This document shows, one piece after another, positions 47,574 through 57,621 of a DNA stretch of 64,000 bases; the stretch's first letter is position 1; the number at the start of each line of letters is the position of its first letter. This DNA comes from Acidianus brierleyi (GTDB taxonomy: Archaea; Thermoproteota; Thermoprotei_A; Sulfolobales; Sulfolobaceae). Location: NCBI RefSeq assembly GCF_003201835.2, contig NZ_CP029289.2:1054001-1118000 (forward strand). Direction: 5' to 3'. The position numbers were made by a program, and so were the translations under genes. The notes beneath the pieces are model-generated. The model did not search any database, was not told where the DNA came from, and worked only from the letters and a program-made list of their open reading frames with translations.

Positions 47574-49343
47574 ATGGATCTAGCAGTTCTCATTGATGAG
47601 GCAGATAAGTATGCTAAGGAAAATTCTGTAGAAGGAATAATTGGAAGAGTAACTAGATTTGAAAGTGTAAAAATAGGAGAAACCCATTATGTTTCTATAG
47701 ATATTTCGTTTGAGGATTATTTAAAAACTCAAGTAAGAAGAGGAGAATATCTAGCTATCAGGTCAATAATACCTAAAGTTACGATAGTAGGAATTGTAGA
47801 TACAATAACACGATCCGATATGTTAGCATCTTTAAAAATTAGAGAAACTACTAACAATAGAGATCCATCTACAATAATGACTCCTACAACTATTCAACTT
47901 TCTCCAATTGCTGAAATAGACGATAAAGAGAAAGTAAGGCCTGCAGTTTCTCCTATAGATCCGCAATCTCCAGTCTTTAGACCTAAAGCAGAATTGTTAG
48001 AAAAAGCTCTTGGAATACCTATGAGAGGTGTAGTTATAGGAAATATCTACTCTGGAGGCGAAGAAATAGATGCTGAAGTTAGATTAGACGAAGATACTTT
48101 AAGACATCATTCCTTACTTATAGGAACTACTGGAGCTGGAAAAACTACTACATTAAAAGAAATAGTTAACGATGAAAACATTGAAAAACAGAACGTAATT
48201 TTCGATAGACAAGGAGATTTCGTACGATTTTCCATTTCGAAATTAGATGATACTACAATAATAATGCCAGTAACTAAACTTATGGAAGGAAAGGAAATTC
48301 AGGATTATGTAATAAAATTCATTGATAGATACTCTAATTGTAAGGATGTAGAATACACAGACAATAGTGTAGTCTTAGATTGTGGAAACAAAATACGTTT
48401 AGTTCCATACTCTATAAATTTTGGAGATATAATGAATAAGTTCCATAAACTTACACCGTATATGTCCTTAAGAGCTAGCATGGCATGGGAATCATTAATA
48501 AGAATAACTAAAAACAAAATTATAAAGGGTATATCGGAATATTTTTCCTTACCTAATAAAGATTCATATATAATTTTTATTACAGAAATACTTCCTAGAA
48601 TATCTATAGAGAATTTGTATTCCGGGTATATAGAATTTGAATCTAAAAAACTCCCTACAAATAAAAGTAAGAAAACTCAGTTAATATCTACTAATGGAGA
48701 CAAAATAATCATATCCACTAAAGACGCATTCTTTGACTCTGAAAAAGAACTAAAGCTTCCTAGCCAAACTACTGATGCCATAGAAAGAACATTAAAAGCG
48801 TATGGAGAATACGGAATATTTAATGTTGAAGGCAGTTACCAAAAACTCTCAGAAAAAATTCTCCAATCCAGAAATCTAATAATTGATCTTAGCTGGGTTC
48901 TTGATTATACTGCATCAATAGAAGCATTAAGTACTATAACATACAAGATTTTGTCAGATTTCTTTGATTTAAAAGATAAAAAATATAAAGAAGGAAAAAA
49001 TGATATTTTAAGTTTACTTATAATGGATGAAGCACACGAATACTTCCCTCAAGGTGGAGAGGAAGTATCAAAAGAAATAATAGAAGAATTCTTAAATAAA
49101 CTCATGAGGTTAGGAAGAGTTAGAAACATAGGAGTTATAATGGCTACGCATGTTCCAGACGATCTTAATCCACTTATACTACAATTATCAAATACTAAAA
49201 TAATCATGAGAAATGAGCTAGAGATAATTAGAAAAATGTACGCAGACGAGTTTGCGGATCTCCTAATTAATGCACAGCCTGGAGTAGGTTTAATAAGAAG
49301 TATAAAATTCTCTAATGTGGTATTTAGATCTAAAATGATCTAA
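47574..49343 (+). CDS. HerA-like hexameric DNA translocase
   Basis: A 589-residue ATPase of the HerA/FtsK-like DUF87 group. The N-terminal HAS-like beta domain spans about 1-130; Walker A GTTGAGKTT is at 184-192, Walker B LLIMDEAHEY near 485, then an RVRNIGVIMATHVP sensor segment and a C-terminal arm. Canonical HerA sits in the mre11-rad50 operon; this copy instead faces a NurA-like gene, so it is a paralogue pair. It should pump or unwind duplex DNA with the nuclease encoded next to it. The 3' ends of the two genes overlap by 14 bases. Confidence 0.85.
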   Translation: MDLAVLIDEADKYAKENSVEGIIGRVTRFESVKIGETHYVSIDISFEDYLKTQVRRGEYLAIRSIIPKVTIVGIVDTITRSDMLASLKIRETTNNRDPSTIMTPTTIQLSPIAEIDDKEKVRPAVSPIDPQSPVFRPKAELLEKALGIPMRGVVIGNIYSGGEEIDAEVRLDEDTLRHHSLLIGTTGAGKTTTLKEIVNDENIEKQNVIFDRQGDFVRFSISKLDDTTIIMPVTKLMEGKEIQDYVIKFIDRYSNCKDVEYTDNSVVLDCGNKIRLVPYSINFGDIMNKFHKLTPYMSLRASMAWESLIRITKNKIIKGISEYFSLPNKDSYIIFITEILPRISIENLYSGYIEFESKKLPTNKSKKTQLISTNGDKIIISTKDAFFDSEKELKLPSQTTDAIERTLKAYGEYGIFNVEGSYQKLSEKILQSRNLIIDLSWVLDYTASIEALSTITYKILSDFFDLKDKKYKEGKNDILSLLIMDEAHEYFPQGGEEVSKEIIEEFLNKLMRLGRVRNIGVIMATHVPDDLNPLILQLSNTKIIMRNELEIIRKMYADEFADLLINAQPGVGLIRSIKFSNVVFRSKMI

Positions 49344-50457
49344 CTTCAGTATCAAAAGCTAATTTATCATCATGTATTATATCAAGGAAAGATGAAGAAA
49401 TCTCATATCCTATTATAAATAACGAAGAAGAGATTTTTTTACTTGCAGTATCTACTATTTCTATCCATGTTGGTATACCTCTACAACTAATCCTTGAAAA
49501 TATACTTTTTATATATTGTAATGTATTTAAATTTAAGGACTCCACTCTGAAAAAAGATGATGGCCCTACTATTCTTTTTACAATAACATAATAAGCATAT
49601 TTTGGAGGAACGTCTTTCAATATTCCCTCAACATTAATTTGATATGATAACATAAAAGGACCTAAAATACATATAGATTCACCTTTACATAATTTATGAT
49701 AAAGTAATCTAAGTACTTCCGGATCAGTTATAGGAGGTAGCTTACCTAGAATTTTTTGGATTTCGTCTAGTTTATACAGTTTTTTAGAATTTTCTAATCT
49801 TTTTACTATTCCAATAACTTCTTTATCTTTTATTTTATTTAGTCTATCCCTAACTAAAGAAGCATAGGCTTTCCTATGGGTCTCCCTTGACATATTTCTA
49901 AATTCAAAAACATTCGTTAATTCTAATGGAGTAGGATATATAGGACCATCCATTATTATTAATCCGTTCATATCATCAATGGCCGAATTTTCTGACTCTA
50001 ACCTTAATTCGTCAGCAACATCGTCTAATCTATAATCTTGATCAAAATAGTCTCCTATATAATTTCTTATAGCTATATGTTTTGTATTTATAATATCCTC
50101 TATTTTCGTTAAAATATCTTTATTTGCAGAAATTCCAAGAAATCTTATTTCCTTATCATATGGGGCTAAAATCAATCCCTCTTTTGTAGAGAAAGTAGCC
50201 ATCCCAGTCATCACTATCCCTACAGTAGTATCCCTAAGATATCTCGTTGATGAATCTACACTAGATATTTCATTAACATGTTTTTCTTCAATTTCATTAA
50301 ATTTATTACTAAGCTCAGAAAGAGATACTATTGAAAATTCCTCTCCGAACGCAGACTCTTCGTAATTTCTAATAACTTGAGGTAAAGTATTTTTTATAGA
50401 TGATATCTCTCTCGAAATGGTGTAAATATAATTCCTTACTTGAGCTTCCGACAGCAT
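49330..50457 (-). CDS. NurA-domain nuclease-like protein
   Basis: A 375-residue protein with NurA features: VDSSTRYL at 67-72 in the place of the family's VDGS metal site, LIIMDGPIYPT near residue 170 (second metal Asp), and RLENSKKLYKLDE. Glycine of the DGS motif is replaced by Ser, so activity should not be assumed. It is encoded opposite the HerA-like gene and its end overlaps it by 14 bases, whereas canonical nurA-herA are codirectional. Confidence 0.72.
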   Translation of the reverse strand: MLSEAQVRNYIYTISREISSIKNTLPQVIRNYEESAFGEEFSIVSLSELSNKFNEIEEKHVNEISSVDSSTRYLRDTTVGIVMTGMATFSTKEGLILAPYDKEIRFLGISANKDILTKIEDIINTKHIAIRNYIGDYFDQDYRLDDVADELRLESENSAIDDMNGLIIMDGPIYPTPLELTNVFEFRNMSRETHRKAYASLVRDRLNKIKDKEVIGIVKRLENSKKLYKLDEIQKILGKLPPITDPEVLRLLYHKLCKGESICILGPFMLSYQINVEGILKDVPPKYAYYVIVKRIVGPSSFFRVESLNLNTLQYIKSIFSRISCRGIPTWIEIVDTASKKISSSLFIIGYEISSSFLDIIHDDKLAFDTEVRSF

Positions 50458-50481
50458 AAAATAAAATCTTTAAAGAAATTT

Positions 50482-51021
50482 TTAATCTTTACGGAGTAAA
50501 AACTTTAATGTTTCCCTTATTTCGAGAGCAATCTTTTTACCTAATGGAGTTCCAGGACCTAAGAAGGATATATTACCGACTTTAGCTCCCACAGCTACAG
50601 CATCACTTACTGTCCCTGTAATTTTCATTGATAGATCCATTAAAGCTCCACTTTTTGCTTCTGTAACTGTCCTAATCAAATCAATAAGCCCGTTTATATT
50701 AACTCCTTCATCTAGAAATACTCCAATATTTATTGTCTTTCCTGCGTTTTCAGCACTTTCTCCTATTCCTGCACTTATTATAATTTTACCGTAATCAGTC
50801 TTCTTAAAAATGTAATTCTTAGCAGCAGTCATAAAAATAACAGTATTCTTACAGTCTATAAACTTAGAACAGTATTCATAAGCGTCTTTCCAAGGATTAT
50901 CACTACAATAATTATGATCTACAAAGATTATCATAACCTTATTTACATACGAAATCCCTTCAGGAAAAAGTGCAGAAGTTAAAGAAAAATAATTCCCATT
51001 TAGATCATACAGAACATGCAT
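50482..51021 (-). CDS. Adenosylcobinamide amidohydrolase CbiZ-like
   Basis: A 179-residue protein resembling CbiZ: LTSALFPEGISYVNK at the start, TVIFMTAAKNY in the middle and RTVTEAKSGALMDLSMKITGTVSDAVAVGA at the end, the latter matching the family's TEAK...TGT.TDAV pattern. CbiZ converts adenosylcobinamide to cobyric acid, a salvage step. A BtuFCD-like importer lies 5 kb away. It is 24 bases downstream of the NurA-like gene on the same strand. Confidence 0.68.
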   Translation of the reverse strand: MHVLYDLNGNYFSLTSALFPEGISYVNKVMIIFVDHNYCSDNPWKDAYEYCSKFIDCKNTVIFMTAAKNYIFKKTDYGKIIISAGIGESAENAGKTINIGVFLDEGVNINGLIDLIRTVTEAKSGALMDLSMKITGTVSDAVAVGAKVGNISFLGPGTPLGKKIALEIRETLKFLLRKD

Positions 51022-51053
51022 TAAAAAAGAAATATAAAGGAATTAAAAATAAC

Positions 51054-52673
51054 TTACTGTTTTACTTTGTTTATCTTTAATACTTTTTCAAATCTAGTTA
51101 TTTTTAGATCGTTCTTTATTTCGGTTAATGAAGGTGCACTTAAGTACATTGCTACCGTAGATACAGCGTCATCAATACTTAGATTTTCGAAGTTTCCAGT
51201 TCTTCCTTTCAGTAATGTTAATACTACATTACCTAACCAACCTAATGTAGCTATATCTGCTATAAATGCTCCAGCTGTAGCTATTACTTCTGGTGTTATA
51301 TATGCAGGTATTAAGGGGAATATCTCAGCCTTTCTTATTAAACCAGTTAAGCCTAAAGCGTCCATACCATATATTACCATTGTAGTTCCTATCATATATC
51401 CGATCATGTGAATCCAGCCTATTTTATTAGAATACCATTGCCTTCCAGTTAACATTGGTATCATGTAATACAATGTTGCAAATCCTGCTGGAACTATTGA
51501 CCAGAATATCATAGCATGGAAGTGACCAGGCACCCACATACTATCATGGATTATAGCATCAAAACTTAAATCTCCGTTAGCTATCCCAGTTACACCTGCG
51601 GCTATTGAACCAGCAAAACTAATTGATATCCATGCAGCAATCAAGTTCATCTTAATATTTACGCCTTTTACTGTAGCCCATAAATTCAAGAATGTCATCA
51701 TTGATGGTACTACTACACCATATGTTAATACTTCTTGTAATATCTTTATTCCTACTGGTAAGTTTACCATGTATAAGTGGTGTATCGGAACGTTATTTGA
51801 GAATACTAGGTATAATAGTGCAGCAATCCTAGCGCTTCTATCACTATAAATTGGCCTGTTTGCTAAAGTTGGAATAAGGTAATACATGGCACCTACTGCA
51901 GGCATCCAAGAAATGTAAACTATTGAATGCCATAATATACCGAATGCTATTTGGTTAGAAATTACGTTTAACCCTACTAATCCATAGTATGCTAAAATAT
52001 CCCAAGTGTTAGCTGCTACTTCTCCGCTCCATCCAATAGCTATCATTAATGATGTCATTAATGCGAAAACTGCAAATATAGGTAATTTTTCTTTCATTGT
52101 CTTTGTTGCCAAATAGAAATGATAAATTAGCCATATTACCATTATATATACTCCTGCATCCATTAATTCCCAGCCGAAGAACCATAATGGACTAACAACT
52201 GCTTGAGAATAGTTTGGTACACCGTATGGTGATAAGTAATACCAACTGTTAGCTGGGAAATAATTATCATTAAATGTTGGAAATGCTACTATTGGACCTT
52301 CTATCAACATGAAAGCTATATTGAATAGAATGAATCCTATATTGAGGAACCATTTCATTCTTGGTTGCATATTTAGTATCCTAAGTGATAGAAATATGAA
52401 AATTGCCATTTCTAGTTGCACTGCAAATCCAAATAAATCCCTCATTGCATGTAATGCTATTGACGCATAATATTCTTGTGAAGTTATTACTAGAGAAGCT
52501 GTTGTAGCCCATGCCGCTTCTTGAATTCTAACCATTAATGCGTCAACTAAACCTAGCATTCCCCATATTAGGCTCATTACGATCATTGCCATAGTTATTC
52601 TCGATACCCAAGGTTTATCTAATTGAAATACAACATTAACAAGATTTACCAATCCTTTTGTAACTGAACTCAT
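51054..52673 (-). CDS. doxB: Heme-copper oxidase subunit I (DoxB/SoxB-like)
   Basis: A 539-residue, twelve-helix terminal oxidase subunit. Heme ligands H75 (HAMRDLF), H384 and H386 (GHFHAMIFW), CuB ligands H249, H298 and H299, and the cross-linked Tyr Y253 are all in place; the usual HPEVY is HSIVY. H376 precedes the HFH motif. This is the B-type arrangement of Acidianus DoxB and relatives that oxidise quinol. Genes for subunit II or DoxC-DoxE are absent; upstream comes an MFS gene and downstream cbiZ, so it stands alone here. FoxA-type oxidases share the fold and are the main alternative. Confidence 0.82.
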   Translation of the reverse strand: MSSVTKGLVNLVNVVFQLDKPWVSRITMAMIVMSLIWGMLGLVDALMVRIQEAAWATTASLVITSQEYYASIALHAMRDLFGFAVQLEMAIFIFLSLRILNMQPRMKWFLNIGFILFNIAFMLIEGPIVAFPTFNDNYFPANSWYYLSPYGVPNYSQAVVSPLWFFGWELMDAGVYIMVIWLIYHFYLATKTMKEKLPIFAVFALMTSLMIAIGWSGEVAANTWDILAYYGLVGLNVISNQIAFGILWHSIVYISWMPAVGAMYYLIPTLANRPIYSDRSARIAALLYLVFSNNVPIHHLYMVNLPVGIKILQEVLTYGVVVPSMMTFLNLWATVKGVNIKMNLIAAWISISFAGSIAAGVTGIANGDLSFDAIIHDSMWVPGHFHAMIFWSIVPAGFATLYYMIPMLTGRQWYSNKIGWIHMIGYMIGTTMVIYGMDALGLTGLIRKAEIFPLIPAYITPEVIATAGAFIADIATLGWLGNVVLTLLKGRTGNFENLSIDDAVSTVAMYLSAPSLTEIKNDLKITRFEKVLKINKVKQ

Positions 52674-52821
52674 AAGGGAATATTAACACTATTCAATATT
52701 TACGTTTTCTCTCGTTTTAAGTATATACTATTATGAAAATTATTTTAAAAATTTTGACAAATTTTGAAAATAAGTTGGCCAGATCTTGAAAGTAATTGAT
52801 TTTACATTATTTTATTAAAAA

Positions 52822-54090
52822 TCATTTTAATGGAATAGAAGTATCTTCTAGTTGTTTTCTCTTTGTCTCTTTAGCAAAAATTAAAGATATAAAGAATGCT
52901 ATGAAGCTAGTTGATGCAAAGAAAATTAGAGATGACGAAAATCCGATTATAGACACCATTTCAGGGAAGAAGTACACACCCAATATTGCTCCAATTCTAC
53001 TAACAGCAGTTGCAAAACCTTGTCCAGATGCTCTAACTGATGTTGGAAATAATTCTGTTGGATAAAACAATGTTACTGCCCCAGCCCATTGCTCTAGTGC
53101 TACGAAACCCATGAAATATGGAACTAAAATTCCTCCTGTTATTCTTGTAATTCCGCCTAGGAATAGAAGTAATGCCATAGAGCCTAATCCTATTAAAAGC
53201 ACTTCTCTTCTTCCTAGAGTATCTATTAGGCTTCCAGCTAATAGATATCCTAATAGGGCTGCAAAAGAAATTGCGATAGTTCCATAAATTACCTTATATG
53301 CTGAAGGAAAAGCAAATTGCTTCAAAATTAATGGATAATATAAACCTATACCATAAGCAGCAACATCGAATAAAAACCAGACTGATGAAGCAAATAGAGT
53401 AATATAAATTAACTTGCCTTTAAAGATATCGAAAAATCTTTCAGCTCCCTTGTTTTCATCTTCTTTACTAGGTCCTTCCTTAAGTAATCCTACTGAAACA
53501 AGCCATCGTGGAGATTCAGTTAACTTTAACCGTAAAAGAATAACTGGAATTGATATTATTGCTCCTGTTAGAAATACCCATCTCCAGAAATAAATACCTA
53601 CTGGTAAGAATAATAAATTTGCAACATTAGCTAAAAGTGTTCCTACCCAATACATCGCTACAGAGGCAACTAGATATTTTCCCCTATTAGCCGAAGGAGA
53701 GATCTCTGACAACATAGTACTACTAATTGGATAATCTCCCCCTATACCTATACCTAACAATAACCTGGAGGCGAATAATTCAGCAAAATTTTGAGAAATT
53801 GCAGAAGTTAATGCAAAGAAAGAAAAGAAAAATAGATCTATACCCATAAGTTTCTTCCTACCCAATTTATCTGCTAAATTACCTAAAATTATTGAACCTA
53901 TAACCATACCTATTAGAGAAGATGATACAACTAGACCTAACAATGGCGCAGTTAAATTCATTTCTTTTGAAATAAAGGTCTCTGCAAAAGATATTACTGA
54001 TAGATCATATCCGTCCAAGAGAAAACCAGCAGAAGACACAAATAGAGTCTTAATTTTAACTCCAAAAGGCAGAGTATCAAAGTAACCCAT
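52822..54090 (-). CDS. MFS transporter, sugar/organic-acid type
   Basis: A 422-residue major facilitator with twelve helices. Motifs GFLLDGYDLSVIS in helix 1, ADKLGRKK in loop 2-3, and IDTLGRRE in loop 8-9 match the metabolite:H+ symporter branch that includes phosphate, aromatic-acid and sugar carriers; FYPTELFPTSVRASGQG is the later branch marker. The substrate is unknown. A TATA-like TTTTTAAAGG is about 30 bases upstream. Confidence 0.85.
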   Translation of the reverse strand: MGYFDTLPFGVKIKTLFVSSAGFLLDGYDLSVISFAETFISKEMNLTAPLLGLVVSSSLIGMVIGSIILGNLADKLGRKKLMGIDLFFFSFFALTSAISQNFAELFASRLLLGIGIGGDYPISSTMLSEISPSANRGKYLVASVAMYWVGTLLANVANLLFLPVGIYFWRWVFLTGAIISIPVILLRLKLTESPRWLVSVGLLKEGPSKEDENKGAERFFDIFKGKLIYITLFASSVWFLFDVAAYGIGLYYPLILKQFAFPSAYKVIYGTIAISFAALLGYLLAGSLIDTLGRREVLLIGLGSMALLLFLGGITRITGGILVPYFMGFVALEQWAGAVTLFYPTELFPTSVRASGQGFATAVSRIGAILGVYFFPEMVSIIGFSSSLIFFASTSFIAFFISLIFAKETKRKQLEDTSIPLK

Positions 54091-54137
54091 GACTCTAAAC
54101 TTTACATACCCTTTAAAAAACTATTTTTCTATAATTT

Positions 54138-54539
54138 TCATTTATACTTCTTTTTAACCCCTGCTAAAACAATGATGGCACCTAATATAAATAAGATAAT
54201 AGCTAGAAAGAATTCTAAACCTAACGACGAATTATCTATTATTTCACTATATTTCAAAATTATAGGCTGAGATAGATTATTCACAATTTTTAGATGTCCA
54301 TTATCACCTTGTACTACTAAGTTATTTCCTTCCTTAAATAAGGATGCGTTATTTATGTTTATATTAATATTAGCTACATCATGGAATAATACTACTGTAG
54401 GTTCTTTGAAATTTATGTTTAATGTCTCATTAGGTTGTAAAGTATCTACGACAGGTTTTGATGATAAATACCCAAAATAGATAATAGAAATAGCGAATAT
54501 CATTATTAAGAGGCCCGCAATGACCAAACTCTTCTTCAA
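54138..54539 (-). CDS. Two-helix membrane protein with external domain, unknown
   Basis: A 133-residue protein: an N-terminal helix (about 4-25), an external beta-rich domain of 75 residues with sequons (NETLN, NNASL, NLSQP), and a C-terminal helix (about 105-127) ending in KKKYK. No family recognised. It is on the same strand as the neighbouring transporter gene and 51 bases after the next upstream gene. Confidence 0.55.
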   Translation of the reverse strand: MKKSLVIAGLLIMIFAISIIYFGYLSSKPVVDTLQPNETLNINFKEPTVVLFHDVANINININNASLFKEGNNLVVQGDNGHLKIVNNLSQPIILKYSEIIDNSSLGLEFFLAIILFILGAIIVLAGVKKKYK

Positions 54540-54590
54540 TCACTCCACTATTTCCTCATTATAGAATTGATTATATTATAAAGCTTACGG

Positions 54591-55268
<678 letters not shown>

Positions 55269-55293
55269 ACTCAATTATTAAATTCTCATTTTG

Positions 55294-55303
55294 TTTAAGT
55301 TTA
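55294..55303. promoter_or_regulatory. Shared bidirectional TATA box
   Basis: TTTAAGTTTA is centred about 30 bases from both ATG 55268 (minus) and ATG 55328 (plus). Its two strands both read as TATA-like boxes, so one element could serve two leaderless divergent transcripts. Confidence 0.4.
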
Positions 55304-55327
55304 GCTGTGGATCTGGATAAGAAAATA

Positions 55328-56005
55328 ATGAAGGAAATAAAGGGTTTCTTTCAGTATTACAAGAAGGGAGACGATGATATATTAGAAGAAGCTCTAAGCA
55401 ATGTTAGTTATGAAAAAGGAAAAGTGAAAATAAGAGATGAAGAGATAAAGGTTGAAAAGAAAAAAGATAGTCTTGGAGTATTTTTAGCTAATATACCCTA
55501 CGCAATTTTAGGCGAAGGAGAACTTCACTGGGATTTACCAGAAAAAGTGACTAAGGTACAAGGCGACGCACTTAAACTTGTAGAAATTGGAGGATTAAAT
55601 GAAGTAGCAACCCTAGAGACTTATTTAATTATGGAAATGGCATTACGTTCGCTATATACACAATGGATAGGTGAAGTAGCTGTCATAAAATACAAGCAAA
55701 AGAAGGTAAAAGTTAAGAATACTGATTACAGAAAACTGAAATTATATTTACTAAAGAAAGGTTGGAGTAAATACAAAGTTAAAATAAATAACGAAGCTTT
55801 CCCATATTCGCAAGGTTCTTTATTAGCATGGGCTGAAAGTTTTATGGATGAAAAAACTAGTTTAGCATTTAGACTATCTATAAATGTTAGGAATCTTTTA
55901 GCTCACGGAGAAGTTGAATGGAATTTATATCCTACAAGAAGTAGTATTGAATCAGCATCATTTGCATCATGGTTACTTTTCCAAAGGCTTCAAAAGTCTA
56001 AATAG
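55328..56005 (+). CDS. HEPN-motif protein, unknown
   Basis: A 225-residue soluble protein, mostly helical in its second half. RNLLAHGEVEW, near residue 190, fits the R-x4-6-H active-site motif of HEPN-domain RNases. The first half, with ALSNVSYEKGKVKIRDEE, is charged and beta-rich. I recognise no specific family. A GTG at 55307 in the same frame is possible, but it would lie upstream of the transcription start predicted from the TATA box. The end overlaps the convergent ABC ATPase by eight bases. Confidence 0.6.
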   Translation: MKEIKGFFQYYKKGDDDILEEALSNVSYEKGKVKIRDEEIKVEKKKDSLGVFLANIPYAILGEGELHWDLPEKVTKVQGDALKLVEIGGLNEVATLETYLIMEMALRSLYTQWIGEVAVIKYKQKKVKVKNTDYRKLKLYLLKKGWSKYKVKINNEAFPYSQGSLLAWAESFMDEKTSLAFRLSINVRNLLAHGEVEWNLYPTRSSIESASFASWLLFQRLQKSK

Positions 56006-56660
56006 CCTTAAAGAAAACTTCTCCATTAATTTCGTATTTTTTTATTGGAATCTCATAGAGTTCTGAAAGAATATCTTCTGTAACATCTTTTGGATTACCT
56101 TGAAATACTATCTTTCCACCTTTAATTAAAATAACATTATCGGCTATTTGTATCATATTAACATCATGAGTAGTTATTAAAAATGTTTTATCTTTTATCT
56201 TTTTTATTACTTTCATTATAATAATTGAGTTTCTCATATCTAAACCAGACGTAGGTTCATCCATAATAACTAAGTTTCCTTCAGAAAGGGCTTTTGTTAT
56301 TAAAACAATCTTTTTTTCTCCAGTACTTAAAGTTGAGAAATCACGATTTAAGTATCTTTCTACATTTAAAAATTGTATATATCTTTTATATCTTTCTAAA
56401 GTATACTTTCCACCAGAAAGAAGAACATCAATTACTTTCATTTGTACCTCAAAAAATTCTGCAGGTACATAAGACTTGTCCTCGTTTACAACAATTTCAC
56501 CACCAGATGGTTTTATCATGCCTATTATTGTCCTTAATAGTGTAGTTTTCCCAGATCCATTAGGGCCTAAAATTAAATTAATTCCTTTATTTATTTCAAG
56601 GTTTATTTCCTTTAAAATTTCCTTGTTAAGTATTTTTACATTAAGTCCCTTGATTAGCAA
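55998..56660 (-). CDS. ABC ATPase, cobalamin/iron-chelate type
   Basis: A 220-residue ABC ATPase: Walker A LGPNGSGKTT, signature LSTGEKK (LSGGQ variant), Walker B LVIMDEPTSGLD and H-loop TTHD. It starts 20 bases before the end of the upstream permease gene, so the three genes binding protein, permease and ATPase form one operon in BtuFCD order. The product energises import. Confidence 0.88.
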   Translation of the reverse strand: MLIKGLNVKILNKEILKEINLEINKGINLILGPNGSGKTTLLRTIIGMIKPSGGEIVVNEDKSYVPAEFFEVQMKVIDVLLSGGKYTLERYKRYIQFLNVERYLNRDFSTLSTGEKKIVLITKALSEGNLVIMDEPTSGLDMRNSIIIMKVIKKIKDKTFLITTHDVNMIQIADNVILIKGGKIVFQGNPKDVTEDILSELYEIPIKKYEINGEVFFKAI

Positions 56661-57621
56661 TACCCTTCACCAGCACATAAATAATTATAGGCGATGCTAT
56701 GAGCGAAGTAATTGCTGTTATTGGTATTTTAAAACCTAAACTACCATCAGCTACTAAATTACTTAATAGTAGTACCGAAGATCCAAGTAGTGCCGAAAAC
56801 GGTATCAATTGCGTTGAACTTCCACTAAAGAATCTTCTAACTATATGAGGAACTATTATTCCTATAAATCCTATTATTCCTACTTGAGAAACTATATATC
56901 CAGTTATTATACTTATTATGGAAATCCAGAATATTCTGAATTTTGATGGATTTAATCCAGAAGAATAAGCCATCTCATCGCTTATTGATGCTAAATCTAT
57001 TTTTCTCGAAAATTTAATAGCTAAAAATATAATAGAAAAGGATAATAAAGCAAGAATTATTACATAATTCCATCCTATTACTTGAATATCTCCAAGTAAC
57101 CAGAAAACTAAAGGAGGAACTTGAGGATATCTAATTTCCATAAATGTTAGCAAAATAGTGATTAATGAAGAAAAAATATATGAAATTACAACACCGCCTA
57201 TAACTATACCATATACCCCACCTTTCCTACCTATAGCTATGGTTAAGAATGTTGAGAATAATGCAAAAACAAATGCAATAACAGGAGAAACATAAATTAT
57301 CCAACTAAAAGGTAAATTAAACGCTAGCAAAAAATAAGATAATACTGCACCGAAAGCCCCTCCAGACGCAGTACCGCTAATATATGGATCAAGTAAAGGG
57401 TTTCTTAAAAGTAATTGCATTATAGCACCAGAAATAGATAACACTGCACCAATAATTGCTGCAGAAATTACTGTTGGCAATCTTATTTCAAGAAATATTA
57501 TTTTGTATACTCCTTCAGGTCTAAATATGTCCTGAATAGGAATTTTTACTGAACCATAAATTAAAGATAATAAAAAAGAAAGCATTAAGATCAAAACAAA
57601 AAACATTATCTTTAGCTTCAT
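56641..57621 (-). CDS. FecCD/BtuC-type ABC permease
   Basis: A 326-residue permease with about ten helices of the FecCD family: RLPTVISAAIIGAVLSISGAIMQ in the N-terminal part, LLGDIQVIGW in the middle and GIIGFIGIIVPHIVRRF near the end, the standard BtuC/FhuB markers. It transports corrinoids or iron chelates. The nearby cbiZ-like gene favours corrinoids. It starts one base after the binding-protein gene. Confidence 0.9.
   Translation of the reverse strand: MKLKIMFFVLILMLSFLLSLIYGSVKIPIQDIFRPEGVYKIIFLEIRLPTVISAAIIGAVLSISGAIMQLLLRNPLLDPYISGTASGGAFGAVLSYFLLAFNLPFSWIIYVSPVIAFVFALFSTFLTIAIGRKGGVYGIVIGGVVISYIFSSLITILLTFMEIRYPQVPPLVFWLLGDIQVIGWNYVIILALLSFSIIFLAIKFSRKIDLASISDEMAYSSGLNPSKFRIFWISIISIITGYIVSQVGIIGFIGIIVPHIVRRFFSGSSTQLIPFSALLGSSVLLLSNLVADGSLGFKIPITAITSLIASPIIIYVLVKGIANQGT

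Noticed and set aside
49340..49400. Possible minus-strand C/D sRNA at the nurA 3' end (ATGATGA on the minus strand)
   Set aside because: The first guide interval would be 17 nt and no C' or terminal D box follows.
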